64,000 bases of DNA from Proteobacteria bacterium ST_bin12. GTDB lineage: Bacteria; Pseudomonadota; Gammaproteobacteria; Burkholderiales; Methylophilaceae. A program made the translations under genes and the position numbers. The stretch spans positions 1 through 64,000 of the forward strand of contig MSXP01000005.1 in NCBI GenBank assembly GCA_002083635.1, read 5' to 3'. Positions 8,109-16,719 of the stretch are shown here, one piece after another. How positions within the stretch are numbered: position 1 is the first letter of the stretch; every line of letters starts with the position of its first letter. The notes under the pieces are model-generated. The model saw only the letters and a program-made list of their open reading frames with translations. It made no database searches and was not told where the DNA came from.

Positions 8109-8639
8109 CTATAGTAAACTAGGTATTTGCATAGCGCGCAGTGTGTATCCTGCATGTAGTGATGAAGATTTTTCAGAATCCTGACGGCGCAGCCACCAAA
8201 CTGCGCCTTTTTTTACGCTAAGCGATTGAATATCTGCAATATCAACGACTGTTTGCTCAAACAAATAAGCAACCAATTCACCCAACCAAGGTTGATGTCC
8301 GACGATTAGAATGTTTTTTTGCTGCTGATATTGGGTTAACTCGTGTAGCACATCAACTAAGCTAGCGCTTGGCTTTAAGGCATTATTCAACTGGATTTTA
8401 TAATTAAGCGCTTCCGCTGTTTGCACAGCGCGCACTGCTGGGCTAGAAACTAACCCTGTATTTTTAGGCAAGTGCTCTTTAAGCCATCGCGCCATGCGCT
8501 TTGCCTGATGTCGTCCTTTTATTGTAAGTTGCCGCTCATTATCTTGCTCACCTAGCTCAAAATCTGCTTGCTCTGCTTCTGCATGACGCCAAATAATGAT
8601 GTTGTCAAAGTTTGGGTATGGGATAGGTTTAGTCGCCAT
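8109..8639 (-). CDS. sixA: SixA-type histidine phosphatase
   Basis: This 176-residue protein belongs to the histidine phosphatase (phosphoglycerate mutase-like) superfamily. The catalytic motif is IIWRHAEAEQ, with the phospho-accepting His next to Arg. SSPAVRAVQTAEAL and the second catalytic His in ILIVGHQPWLGELV follow in the usual order. SixA in E. coli dephosphorylates phospho-His in phosphorelay and nitrogen-PTS proteins. It starts 13 bases after the ppk stop codon and is almost certainly cotranscribed with ppk. Such ppk-sixA pairs are common in betaproteobacteria, but the substrate here is not known. Confidence 0.85.
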   Translation of the reverse strand: MATKPIPYPNFDNIIIWRHAEAEQADFELGEQDNERQLTIKGRHQAKRMARWLKEHLPKNTGLVSSPAVRAVQTAEALNYKIQLNNALKPSASLVDVLHELTQYQQQKNILIVGHQPWLGELVAYLFEQTVVDIADIQSLSVKKGAVWWLRRQDSEKSSSLHAGYTLRAMQIPSLL

Positions 8640-8652
8640 TGATTGACCTACT

Positions 8653-10755
8653 TTATTGCGCGGTATAAGTTTTTATATGCGTTTTTTGGGTACTGAGTTT
8701 TTTACCAGCATGCTGCTCATCCGTATTCTCTGCATACAATTGTTTGTACTTTCCATCTTCAGCCAGCACCCAAGCATCTTCCGTGTCATCCAAATAAGGC
8801 AATAGGCATTCTTGCATCACGCGCGTTTGCATCTGCTCATTCAAAATTGGCCACGCAATTTCTACGCGACGCATCATATTGCGGCTCATCCAATCGGCGC
8901 TAGATAACCACATGCGCTTACTTGTTTGTCCGTTTACAGCATTGATTTCAAAGTAAAAAATACGTGAATGCTCTAAAAACCGTCCCACGATTGAGCGAAT
9001 ACGAATGCGATTTTCTACGCCAAGTACATCAACAGGCAAAATACAGGCGCCGCGAATAACTAAATCAATTGTGACACCCTGTTGCGCAGCGCTAATTAAT
9101 GCTTTGACTAAAACATTATCAGTCAGCGAATTCATCTTTGCCACAATTTTAGCGCTGCCACCCATTACGCAAGCGCGTTTAGCGACAGCAATCTGGCGCA
9201 ACATGGTAGCTTGTAAATTAAAAGGCGCCACCAATAATTGGCGCATACGCGGCAGTGCAATTTGGCTGGTTAAATGCCTAAACACATATTCTATTTCGCG
9301 TGTGAGCGTTAAGTTGCTGGTGAGCATGCAGATATCGGTGTATAGCTTGGCGGTGTTGGCGTTGTAATTGCCTGTGGAAACATGCGCATATCGCTTAATG
9401 CGTTTGCCTTCTTGACGCATCACCAACAACATTTTGGCATGCGTTTTTAGCCCCACCATGCCATACACAATTTGCGCACCAATCGCTTCAAGGGATTCTG
9501 CCCAATTAATATTAGTTTCTTCATCAAAACGCGCTTTGATTTCCACCACGACTAACACCTCTTTACCGCGACGCACTGCTTCTTGCAGCAAATTCAGCAT
9601 GCGTGTATCGCTACCCGTGCGGTAAATGGTTTGATGAATTGCTAATACTTTTGGGTCGTGTACTGCTTCATGCAAAAACTTAATTACCGCATCAAAGCTT
9701 TCGTAAGGGCGATGAATCAGCACATCACCAAGCTGCAGCTGCGTAAAAAACGATTCATCGTGCTTAAGTTGTTTTGGCCAAACTGGTTTGAACGGCGTAA
9801 ATGCTAAATCGGCACCTGTTGCATCAACGCCTTGCACTAAGCCCGTCAATGAAATCAAGCGGCCCAAATTGACTGGCCCTTGCACTGGATAAAGCGATGC
9901 AGGGGTTAAGTTGAACTCAGCTAATAAAAAGTCAGATAAATGTGCAACGCAACTTTGCGAAACTTCTAAGCGCACCGCCTCGCCAAATGGCCGCTGTGCT
10001 AACTCTTGACGCAAGGCTTTAGGCAAATCACTAATATCATCTTCGTCTAAGGCCAAATCAGAATGACGCGTAACTCTAAATTGTGAGTAACTTAATATCT
10101 TTTTTTGACCAAATAAATCGGGCAAATGTGCAGCAATAATACTGGTTAAGGTGACAAATTGTTGTTGACTTGGTTGATTATTGACGCCGTTATTTGGTAG
10201 CTGAATCACCCTAGGCAATACGCGTGGCACGCGAATAATATTAATACGCTGCTGGCTATCAGGCTTTTCTGATGCTAGCTCTACAATAAAATGTAGCGCT
10301 TTGCTAGCAACCAACGGAAACGGGTGTGAGCGGTCTAGCGCTATCGGCAATAGTAGAGGCTTAACATTATCTTCAAAATATTTAGCCACCCATTTTTTTT
10401 GAGTTTCTGAACGCTCATGCCCAGCGATAATATCAACACCAGATTGTTTTAATGCAGGCATTAACTCATCATTAAAGATGGCGTATTGGCGCTTAATAAT
10501 GGCATGCGCTTTTTCTGAAACCGCATTAAAACTATGAATCGACACCACGCCCTTTTTCAGGTTGCGCTGCATCGCGTCTAGCTGCGCTTCCATGCGCACT
10601 TCAAAAAATTCGTCTAAATTTGAGGCAACAATGCACAGAAACTTCAAGCGCTCTAATAGCGGATAATCTTGGCGTTGCGCCAACGATAAAACACGTTCAT
10701 TAAAACTTAAAATACTTAAATCGCGGTCTAACAGTTTTGGGGGAGTCATTATCAT
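8653..10755 (-). CDS. ppk: polyphosphate kinase 1
   Basis: This 700-residue PPK1 reversibly transfers the gamma phosphate of ATP to a growing polyphosphate chain. The N-terminal domain begins with LLDRDLSILSFNERVL and has SNLDEFFEVR near residue 45. The catalytic phospholipase-D-like domains carry GLKTHAK, whose His (residue 439) is the predicted autophosphorylated residue, and HVSTGNYN (His458); FLEHSRIFYF is in the second half. It is membrane-associated in characterised bacteria. A Pho box lies 36-53 bases before the start, which points to induction by phosphate starvation through PhoB. The upstream ribosome binding site is weak. An ATG two codons in is an alternative start. Confidence 0.97.
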   Translation of the reverse strand: MIMTPPKLLDRDLSILSFNERVLSLAQRQDYPLLERLKFLCIVASNLDEFFEVRMEAQLDAMQRNLKKGVVSIHSFNAVSEKAHAIIKRQYAIFNDELMPALKQSGVDIIAGHERSETQKKWVAKYFEDNVKPLLLPIALDRSHPFPLVASKALHFIVELASEKPDSQQRINIIRVPRVLPRVIQLPNNGVNNQPSQQQFVTLTSIIAAHLPDLFGQKKILSYSQFRVTRHSDLALDEDDISDLPKALRQELAQRPFGEAVRLEVSQSCVAHLSDFLLAEFNLTPASLYPVQGPVNLGRLISLTGLVQGVDATGADLAFTPFKPVWPKQLKHDESFFTQLQLGDVLIHRPYESFDAVIKFLHEAVHDPKVLAIHQTIYRTGSDTRMLNLLQEAVRRGKEVLVVVEIKARFDEETNINWAESLEAIGAQIVYGMVGLKTHAKMLLVMRQEGKRIKRYAHVSTGNYNANTAKLYTDICMLTSNLTLTREIEYVFRHLTSQIALPRMRQLLVAPFNLQATMLRQIAVAKRACVMGGSAKIVAKMNSLTDNVLVKALISAAQQGVTIDLVIRGACILPVDVLGVENRIRIRSIVGRFLEHSRIFYFEINAVNGQTSKRMWLSSADWMSRNMMRRVEIAWPILNEQMQTRVMQECLLPYLDDTEDAWVLAEDGKYKQLYAENTDEQHAGKKLSTQKTHIKTYTAQ

Positions 10756-10768
10756 AGGTGGCTATCTT

Positions 10769-10808
10769 ATGACAAATTTCCTGCTTAATTATGACAATTT
10801 TATGAAAT
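10769..10808 (-). promoter_or_regulatory. Pho box (PhoB binding site) upstream of ppk
   Basis: On the minus strand ATTTCAT (10802-10808), four bases AAAA, and TTGTCAT (10791-10797) form the two-unit, 11-base-period Pho box (consensus CTKTCAT-N4-CTGTCAY), each unit 6 of 7. A further TTGTCAT (10769-10775) sits exactly 22 bases, two periods, downstream. Location upstream of ppk fits the known phosphate regulon. Confidence 0.78.
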
Positions 10809-10837
10809 ATATCTTTTGCGACATTTTATTCAGTCGT

Positions 10838-12388
10838 TTAAAGGCTATCAAGATGCGTTAACAAATGTGTCGCATGCATTTGAATCGCTTGTACATCCTC
10901 CACACTAAATCTATCTACATTTTTAGCCATTAAAGCAGTGCGTGGGTTGCGCACAAAAGTATCATAATGTTTGATTAAAAAATGCCAATACAAAGTCGTT
11001 GTTGGGCAGGCTTGTGGCCCTGTTTTCAATTCTGGTTTGTATTTGCAGCTGCTGCAATAATTACTCATGCGCTTAATATAAGCGCCACTTGCGACATACG
11101 GCTTACTGGTAAAGCGCCCACCGTTGGCATACAAAGCCATGCCTGCCACATTGGGCAATTCCACCCATTCTACCGCATCCACATACACTGCTAAATACCA
11201 AGCTTCCACTTCACGCGGATTCAATTCAGCCAAAATGCCAAACATACCGGTGACCATTAAGCGTTGAATATGATGTGCATAGCCATGCTGCATGGTGTCA
11301 TTCACGGCCTGCTTCATACAGTTCATCTGCGTGTCGCCTGTCCAATACCAACTCGGCAATTTTCGCTGATGATTGTAATGATTACTTTGTGCCATTTGCG
11401 GCATATCCAGCCAATATATACCACGGATAAATTCGCGCCAACCTAAAATCTGCCGAATAAAGCCTTCAACGCTAGCCAGCGGCAGAGCATTTTTCTTGTA
11501 AGCTTTTATGGTGACGGCAATCACTTCGCGCGGATTAAGTAACTTTAAATTAAGCGATGTAGACAATAGCGAATGCCATAAATAAGGGCTTTGATTTGGC
11601 GTGTCGAACTGCCACATGGCATCTTGATGATCGCCGAAACCTGCTAGTTTATTGGCAATAAAATCATCCAAAAATTGCAATGCAGATTCGCGAGAAATTG
11701 GCCAAATAAAATGGTTAAGTAAGCCGGGATGATTTGGAAAATGTTGCTCAACTAAATCAATCACTTCTTGCGTTATGGCATCAATATTTACTTTGGGCGC
11801 AGTCGGTACATTTTGCGGGCCAGTCTTGCCAAAAGTTTTACGATTTTCTGCGTCGTAATTCCATGCACCGCCTTCAGGCTCACCGCCCTGCATCAACACA
11901 TCATACTTCTTGCGCATCATGCGATAGAAAAATTCCATGCGTAATTGCTTGCCGCCAGCAGCCCAATGCTTAAAATCTGCTTTAGAACACATAAAATGTG
12001 TGTCATCGCGAATCACTAACTGCGTATTCGTTTGTTTGCAGAGCGCAATTAAATCTTGCTCTAGCCGATATTCTCCAGGCTCACAGATAATGATTTTTAA
12101 TGGTGTTAGCGCGCTGATATAATGCGCCCAAGCAGATTTTAAGTTGTCAAAATCATGCTCATTTAACTTCAGATAAATAGGCGAAATCTTTTTGCTTTCA
12201 AGCGATTTTGCAAAGTGACGCATGGCGGATAAAAACAAAACAATACGCGCTTTGTGGCTCCACACATGGGTAGCTTCTGCGCTTGCCTCCACCATTAAAA
12301 CCGTATCTTGCGCCGCATCAAAATCGCCTAATACAGCGTTATCCAGATTAAGCTGGTCGCCTAAAATAATAATTAAATGGCGTGTCAT
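10838..12388 (-). CDS. FeS cryptochrome/photolyase-related protein
   Basis: This 516-residue protein matches the deoxyribodipyrimidine photolyase-related family (FeS-BCP, PhrB type), whose characterised member repairs (6-4) photoproducts with FAD and a lumazine antenna. It starts with the family signature RHLIIILGDQL. It has HHIQRLMVTGMFGILAELNP and, in the C-terminal region, YCSSCKYK and GPQACP, plus an upstream NCMKQ, which supply the four Cys for a [4Fe-4S] cluster. I place the start at the ATG whose ATGA overlaps the stop of the upstream DUF2256 gene. A start six codons earlier (12406) is open but lies inside that gene. The two genes are translationally coupled. Confidence 0.88.
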   Translation of the reverse strand: MTRHLIIILGDQLNLDNAVLGDFDAAQDTVLMVEASAEATHVWSHKARIVLFLSAMRHFAKSLESKKISPIYLKLNEHDFDNLKSAWAHYISALTPLKIIICEPGEYRLEQDLIALCKQTNTQLVIRDDTHFMCSKADFKHWAAGGKQLRMEFFYRMMRKKYDVLMQGGEPEGGAWNYDAENRKTFGKTGPQNVPTAPKVNIDAITQEVIDLVEQHFPNHPGLLNHFIWPISRESALQFLDDFIANKLAGFGDHQDAMWQFDTPNQSPYLWHSLLSTSLNLKLLNPREVIAVTIKAYKKNALPLASVEGFIRQILGWREFIRGIYWLDMPQMAQSNHYNHQRKLPSWYWTGDTQMNCMKQAVNDTMQHGYAHHIQRLMVTGMFGILAELNPREVEAWYLAVYVDAVEWVELPNVAGMALYANGGRFTSKPYVASGAYIKRMSNYCSSCKYKPELKTGPQACPTTTLYWHFLIKHYDTFVRNPRTALMAKNVDRFSVEDVQAIQMHATHLLTHLDSL

Positions 12389-12540
12389 ACTTTTGCTTTG
12401 CGACATTTATCTGAGCAATATTTCACCTCAGCCCAATTTTTCGCCCACGCTTTACGCCATGTCATCTCGCGCCCGCAAACAAGGCAGTTTTTGCTGGGTA
12501 AATGGCTTTTATTGCCCTTGAATGTAGTTTGATTAATCAC
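12385..12540 (-). CDS. DUF2256 small zinc-binding protein
   Basis: A 51-residue reading frame begins with GTG at 12540, directly after an in-frame TAG. It contains LPSKNCLVCGREMTWRKAW and KYCSDKCR, giving CxxC and CxxxC pairs (Cys19, Cys22, Cys42, Cys46) that should bind one zinc ion. This is the DUF2256 pattern, which in many genomes sits next to the FeS photolyase family. Its TGA overlaps the photolyase ATG by four bases. There is no good Shine-Dalgarno sequence and no ATG. The function is unknown; a role with the photolyase or its cofactor is inferred from the coupling. Confidence 0.85.
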   Translation of the reverse strand: MINQTTFKGNKSHLPSKNCLVCGREMTWRKAWAKNWAEVKYCSDKCRKAKV

Positions 12541-12550
12541 CTAGCAGTGA

Positions 12551-13345
12551 CTATTTTTGCAGTATGCAGTTCAATGCGATTTGTGCCGCGGTAAAGCCAA
12601 ATGGTGCGGTGACGCAAACACTTGAGCCATATCCTGCGCAGTTTAAACCAGTGATAGAACTTGAATCGACCTCGCAAGTGCTATCGGGCTTAACGACTTG
12701 CTCATCAGAGTACACACAATCAATGCCAAATTTCGGTGATTTTTTAGTGTTAAGTATCTTAGTATCAAACCCTTTGGGGAAAGCAAAATCTCGGCGCAAT
12801 TGATTGCGCACTTTCGATAGTAATCTGTCGCCTGTTACATGTGCTAAATCAGCAACTTGAATGCGCGTTGGGTCTAAACGCCCACCCGCGCTGCCAGCCA
12901 TAATCAATGGTATTTGCTGGCGTTTGCAATAATCAGCCAGCGTGATTTTAGCCTTTGCGTCATCAATGCAATCCACAATCACATCACATTGAAAGTCCAA
13001 CAAACTAGTGATATTTTCTGCAGTAATAAAATCTTCAATTTCGCGCACACAGCAAAGCGGATTAATACTTAAAATGCGCTCACGCATGGCACTCACTTTA
13101 GCTTTGCCAAACGCGCCATCCACCGCATGTAATTGGCGATTCACATTGCTTTCAGCAATATTGTCCAAATCAATCAAAGTGATTTTGCCGACTGCATTGC
13201 GTGCTAAGGCCTCTGCCGTCCAACTGCCAACACCGCCAATACCAATCACAACAATATGCGTAGCATTTAACTTGCTTAAACCTACATCGCCATACAAGCG
13301 ACTTACGCCGCCAAAACGGCGCTCAAAATCTGGTATGTCTATCAC
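12551..13345 (-). CDS. tcdA: tRNA threonylcarbamoyladenosine dehydratase
   Basis: This 264-residue ThiF/E1-like ATPase of the TcdA (CsdL) family dehydrates t6A37 to the cyclic ct6A form in ANN-decoding tRNAs. The nucleotide-binding loop is VIGIGGVGSWTAEALAR, followed by LIDLDNIAESNVNRQ, and the C-terminal half shows VYSDEQVV and the glycine-rich TGLNCAGYGS. It starts with GTG inside GTGA, overlapping the acpS stop, so it is translated by coupling to acpS. It ends the pdxJ-acpS-tcdA string. Confidence 0.92.
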   Translation of the reverse strand: MIDIPDFERRFGGVSRLYGDVGLSKLNATHIVVIGIGGVGSWTAEALARNAVGKITLIDLDNIAESNVNRQLHAVDGAFGKAKVSAMRERILSINPLCCVREIEDFITAENITSLLDFQCDVIVDCIDDAKAKITLADYCKRQQIPLIMAGSAGGRLDPTRIQVADLAHVTGDRLLSKVRNQLRRDFAFPKGFDTKILNTKKSPKFGIDCVYSDEQVVKPDSTCEVDSSSITGLNCAGYGSSVCVTAPFGFTAAQIALNCILQK

Positions 13346-13719
13346 TGTTCTAGTACCACAAACGCAGCAGCTAGATTTTTCTCATCGCTAATACTGATAT
13401 GTGTTTTCGTGATGTTTTTGGCGGCTAAAAATGCTTGCAACTCTTTAGCCAAAACCAATATCGGCTTGCCTAAATCATCATGAGAAACGGCAATATTTTG
13501 AAACGTAGCGGGGGCGCGCAAGCCAGTACCCAACGCTTTTGAAAAAGCCTCTTTTGCCGCAAAACGTTTGGCCAAAAAGCGTGGTTTGATGGCAGATTTT
13601 TGGTAACTAGCAAATTCACTTTCCGCCAAAATACGTTTTGCAAAATCATCGCCAAATTGGGCGATGGACGCTTCGATGCGGTTGACTTCGACTATATCGG
13701 TACCGATACCAAAAATCAT
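13342..13719 (-). CDS. acpS: holo-[acyl-carrier-protein] synthase
   Basis: This 125-residue AcpS transfers 4'-phosphopantetheine from CoA to acyl carrier protein. The magnesium-binding motif GIGTDIVEVNRIE is at the N-terminus and FAAKEAFSKALGTG in the middle, both diagnostic. The length is normal. Its ATGA overlaps the pdxJ stop, and its own stop overlaps the tcdA start, so all three are translationally coupled, as in many betaproteobacteria and enterobacteria (pdxJ-acpS). Confidence 0.97.
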   Translation of the reverse strand: MIFGIGTDIVEVNRIEASIAQFGDDFAKRILAESEFASYQKSAIKPRFLAKRFAAKEAFSKALGTGLRAPATFQNIAVSHDDLGKPILVLAKELQAFLAAKNITKTHISISDEKNLAAAFVVLEQ

Positions 13720-14462
13720 GCTTTTTTTTGTGTTAAGTAAGATGCAGCTTCTTTCATCAGGGATTTCATTTCAGCAACCGCGTTATCCCAACCCACAAAA
13801 ATCGCATGCGCTACAATGGCATGGCCAATATTCAGCTCTTCTAAACCGTCAATTTCTGCAATTTCATGCACATTGTGATAATGCAAACCGTGACCTGCAT
13901 TTACCACTAGACCCAATTTTTTGGCATGCGCGACAGCCTGTTTGATACGCGCTAATTCCACTGCTTTTGCCGCTTCGGTTTCCGCATCAGCAAAAGTGCC
14001 TGTATGCAGTTCAATCACTGGTGCGCCCATTTTTTTAACGGCGTCGATTTGCGCGATATCTGGGCCAATAAACAGCGAAACACGAATATCATGCGCGGCT
14101 AATTTATCACAGGCCGCTTTTACCTTGTCAAAGTGCATCACCACATCTAGCCCACCTTCTGTGGTGCGCTCTTCGCGCCGTTCTGGCACAAGGCAAACGT
14201 CTTGCGGCTTTACTTGGCAGGCAATGCCAATCATTTCATCGGTCACGGCCACTTCTAAATTCATTTTGGTTTGCAACAGAGGACGCAAGGCAAAAATGTC
14301 GGCGTCTTGCATATGCCGTCTATCTTCGCGTAAATGCAGCGTAATGCTATCTGCGCCAGCCTGTTCTGCGCGCAATGCTGCTTGCACCACGCTAGGATAT
14401 TTAGTGCCGCGCGCCTGACGAATTGTGGCGACGTGGTCGATGTTGACACCTAATTTAATCAT
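13716..14462 (-). CDS. pdxJ: pyridoxine 5'-phosphate synthase
   Basis: This 248-residue TIM-barrel enzyme condenses 1-deoxyxylulose-5-phosphate with 3-amino-2-oxopropyl phosphate to make pyridoxine 5'-phosphate (DXP-dependent vitamin B6 pathway). It shows KLGVNIDHVATIRQARGT with the catalytic His at the N-terminus, HLREDRRHMQD, VPERREERTTEGGLDV, and NAGHGLHYHNV near the C-terminus. It is the second gene after recO in this run and overlaps acpS by four bases. Confidence 0.97.
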   Translation of the reverse strand: MIKLGVNIDHVATIRQARGTKYPSVVQAALRAEQAGADSITLHLREDRRHMQDADIFALRPLLQTKMNLEVAVTDEMIGIACQVKPQDVCLVPERREERTTEGGLDVVMHFDKVKAACDKLAAHDIRVSLFIGPDIAQIDAVKKMGAPVIELHTGTFADAETEAAKAVELARIKQAVAHAKKLGLVVNAGHGLHYHNVHEIAEIDGLEELNIGHAIVAHAIFVGWDNAVAEMKSLMKEAASYLTQKKA

Positions 14463-14490
14463 TTTGAAAATTTTCTGTTATTAAAATAAT

Positions 14491-15249
14491 TCACAAGCCT
14501 TGAAGGTCTATCAAAAGCTGCCTTGTATGTAGTGGTTTATCACCCAAATAATGTGCCAATAAATAGCGCATCAATTGCTTGCTTTGGTTCTGCGTTTGGC
14601 TATCGGCATAGTCATCTTTTGCCATATTGAGCAACGTTAAGCCGCTTAATTGTACGCCGTTTTTAGTGGCATTTAAGTCGCATGCACCATATTCTGCTTC
14701 ATAGCGATAGATTTTATCGGCGATAATAGCCCCATCGTTTTCATCGGCAAGTAAAGGGACTGCATAACCCATTTCCTGCAATAATTTAAGCTCAAATCGC
14801 CGCAAAATTATTGCCAGGTTTTTACCGTTAACTAAAGCTTCTTCCCTACTTGAATCTTGTGTTTTAGCTAATGTTTTAAGTGTTGTATCATAATATTCAA
14901 ACAAACTTTCATGCGCATCTTCACGCGGCAGCAGGCGCAGCAGCAATTCATTCATATAAAAACCGCACATCAAGGCTTCACCTTTTAGCAGCGTCAAGCC
15001 TGCATTCCAATCTAGGCTGTGCAGGGTTTTAAGCTCGTTTTTGCCAGACCATGCACCTGATAGCATTTGAAACGATTGCAACATACCACGCATGGCAGAA
15101 TGTGGCCTACGTGCGCCTTTAGCGACGGCGGCTAATCGGCCAAATTGCTGGCTGAATAACTCCACCACCAAGCTGGTTTCTTTAAATGGGTAGGTGTGTA
15201 GCACGTATACAGGCTGGTTGTCGTGCTTATGCAGTGGGGTGGAAGCCAA
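14491..15249 (-). CDS. recO: DNA repair protein RecO
   Basis: This 252-residue RecO acts with RecF and RecR to load RecA onto SSB-coated gaps. The N-terminal OB fold is visible in QPVYVLHTYPFKETSLVVELFS and GRLAAVAKGARRPHS; the helical C-terminal domain includes the conserved FYMNELLLRLLPRED. No zinc-type cysteine cluster is present. The start must be TTG at 15249 or a nearby non-ATG codon, because no in-frame ATG precedes the conserved domain. It begins two bases after the stop codon of the upstream hypothetical gene. Confidence 0.94.
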   Translation of the reverse strand: MASTPLHKHDNQPVYVLHTYPFKETSLVVELFSQQFGRLAAVAKGARRPHSAMRGMLQSFQMLSGAWSGKNELKTLHSLDWNAGLTLLKGEALMCGFYMNELLLRLLPREDAHESLFEYYDTTLKTLAKTQDSSREEALVNGKNLAIILRRFELKLLQEMGYAVPLLADENDGAIIADKIYRYEAEYGACDLNATKNGVQLSGLTLLNMAKDDYADSQTQNQSKQLMRYLLAHYLGDKPLHTRQLLIDLQGL

Positions 15250-15251
15250 AC

Positions 15252-15740
15252 TTAACGCTCAAAATCACTCAAATTTTGCGATGCTTCGTCTTCGGCTTTT
15301 TGAATAAGCAGAGGAACGAGCATTTTTGTAGGGTCATCTGCCGAAAATAGAATCATTGCATATTTAATTGCATCATCTCCATGCACTGGCGTAAATTTAC
15401 CAAAACCATATCTAGAATTTCGTATCAATTGCCATGCGCCTTTAGGTTCGGCGTATTCGGGTTTATCAAAATGCTGCTTAATTTCTTCGGTAGAAATGCT
15501 TTTTAGCGGATAGTCACCATTATCTGCCAAAATAATCCAACCCATTTCGCCGTCTTTGCTGGTATTTTTCAGTTGATATAAATACCAATCGCCTTGTTGA
15601 TTCACATCGCTTTCATAGACCAAATGGAACACATTATTAATGCCGCCTGTTTTACGATTGATTGCATAATAAATGCCCGCATCATCTAGCGTAATCGGCT
15701 TGCCATAAATCGGCAGATTAAAAATATTGTGTTCAGACAT
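15252..15740 (-). CDS. conserved hypothetical protein between era and recO
   Basis: This 162-residue soluble protein has no signal peptide or membrane segment. I do not recognise a family. Visible features are a beta-rich first half (YYAINRKTGGINNVFHLVYES, GDWYLYQLKNTSKDGEMGWI) and a mixed second half ending in a charged tail. I chose the ATG at 15740 because AGGG lies 8 bases before it; a TTG two codons earlier is also open. It starts 27 bases after the era stop and its stop codon nearly touches recO, so it belongs to the same operon. The tight packing suggests a real, conserved gene. Confidence 0.7.
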   Translation of the reverse strand: MSEHNIFNLPIYGKPITLDDAGIYYAINRKTGGINNVFHLVYESDVNQQGDWYLYQLKNTSKDGEMGWIILADNGDYPLKSISTEEIKQHFDKPEYAEPKGAWQLIRNSRYGFGKFTPVHGDDAIKYAMILFSADDPTKMLVPLLIQKAEDEASQNLSDFER

Positions 15741-15767
15741 TGCCAAACCCTAAATCAATATTAGATT

Positions 15768-16673
15768 TTAATAACCAAGGCTTTTAAGCGCCCTTTCATC
15801 ATCCGCCCAGCCACCTTTTACTTTGACCCAAGTTTCTAGATACACTTTGCTACCAAATAGCTTTTCCATATCTTGACGCGCTTCAGTCGATATTTGTTTC
15901 ATTTTTTCGCCACTTTTACCAATTAACATCGGTTTTTGGCTATCTTTATCCACAATAATCGCAGCAAAAATGCGGCGCAAACCTTTAACTGTTTCAAATT
16001 TTTCAATTTCAACGGTTACTGCATACGGTATCTCATCGCCTAGCAGGCGAAATATTTTTTCGCGGATTAGTTCGGCCGCTAAAAAGCGTTCGTTTTTATC
16101 GGTTAACTCATCTTCGCCGTAAATCGCTGCTTGTTCTGGCAAATATTGGCGCGTAGTTTCTAGCAATTCATCTAGATTGAGGCTTTTTTTCGCGCTGACT
16201 GGAATAATGCCCACAAACGGATGTAGCAAATCGAAATCTTGTATCAAGGGTAGAAGGTTATTTTTATCGCCCATCAAATCGGCTTTGTTCACCACTAGCA
16301 ATACAGGTTTATCAGTTGGCAACAAACTTAATACTTTTGTATCGGCCTCACCCAGTTTCATCGGCTCAATCACAAATAGCACCACATCTACTTCGGTCAG
16401 CACTTGCGTCACGGTTTTGTTTAAACCTTTATTGAGTGCGTTTAAATGCTTTTGCTGAAAACCTGGTGTGTCTACAAATAAAAATTGCGTATCTTCTGTG
16501 GTGTGAATGCCCAACAAGCGATGGCGCGTAGTTTGCGCTTTGCGCGAAGTAATCGCTAATTTCATGCCTAAAATATGGTTAAGTAATGTCGATTTACCTA
16601 CGTTAGGGCGGCCTACAATCGCGACTGTGCCGCAGCGATAGGGGCGATTATCTGGGTTTGAATCTTGTGTCAT
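15768..16673 (-). CDS. era: GTPase Era
   Basis: This 301-residue Ras-like GTPase binds the 3' end of 16S rRNA and helps mature the 30S subunit. The GTPase motifs are in order: GRPNVGKST (G1), switch region TTRHR, DTPGF (G3), NKADL (G4) and SAKK (G5). A C-terminal KH domain follows, with PMLIGKSGEKMKQISTEAR. It is preceded by rnc, the usual rnc-era order, and is part of the lepA-to-tcdA run. Confidence 0.98.
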   Translation of the reverse strand: MTQDSNPDNRPYRCGTVAIVGRPNVGKSTLLNHILGMKLAITSRKAQTTRHRLLGIHTTEDTQFLFVDTPGFQQKHLNALNKGLNKTVTQVLTEVDVVLFVIEPMKLGEADTKVLSLLPTDKPVLLVVNKADLMGDKNNLLPLIQDFDLLHPFVGIIPVSAKKSLNLDELLETTRQYLPEQAAIYGEDELTDKNERFLAAELIREKIFRLLGDEIPYAVTVEIEKFETVKGLRRIFAAIIVDKDSQKPMLIGKSGEKMKQISTEARQDMEKLFGSKVYLETWVKVKGGWADDERALKSLGY

Positions 16674-16719
16674 GTATTCGTTTCTGTTTGTATAGTTCTG
16701 TTGATATAGCGCAAGTGCG

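Noticed and set aside
13921..14418. 165-codon plus-strand frame inside pdxJ
   Set aside because: Antisense shadow; the opposite strand carries the full PdxJ signature.
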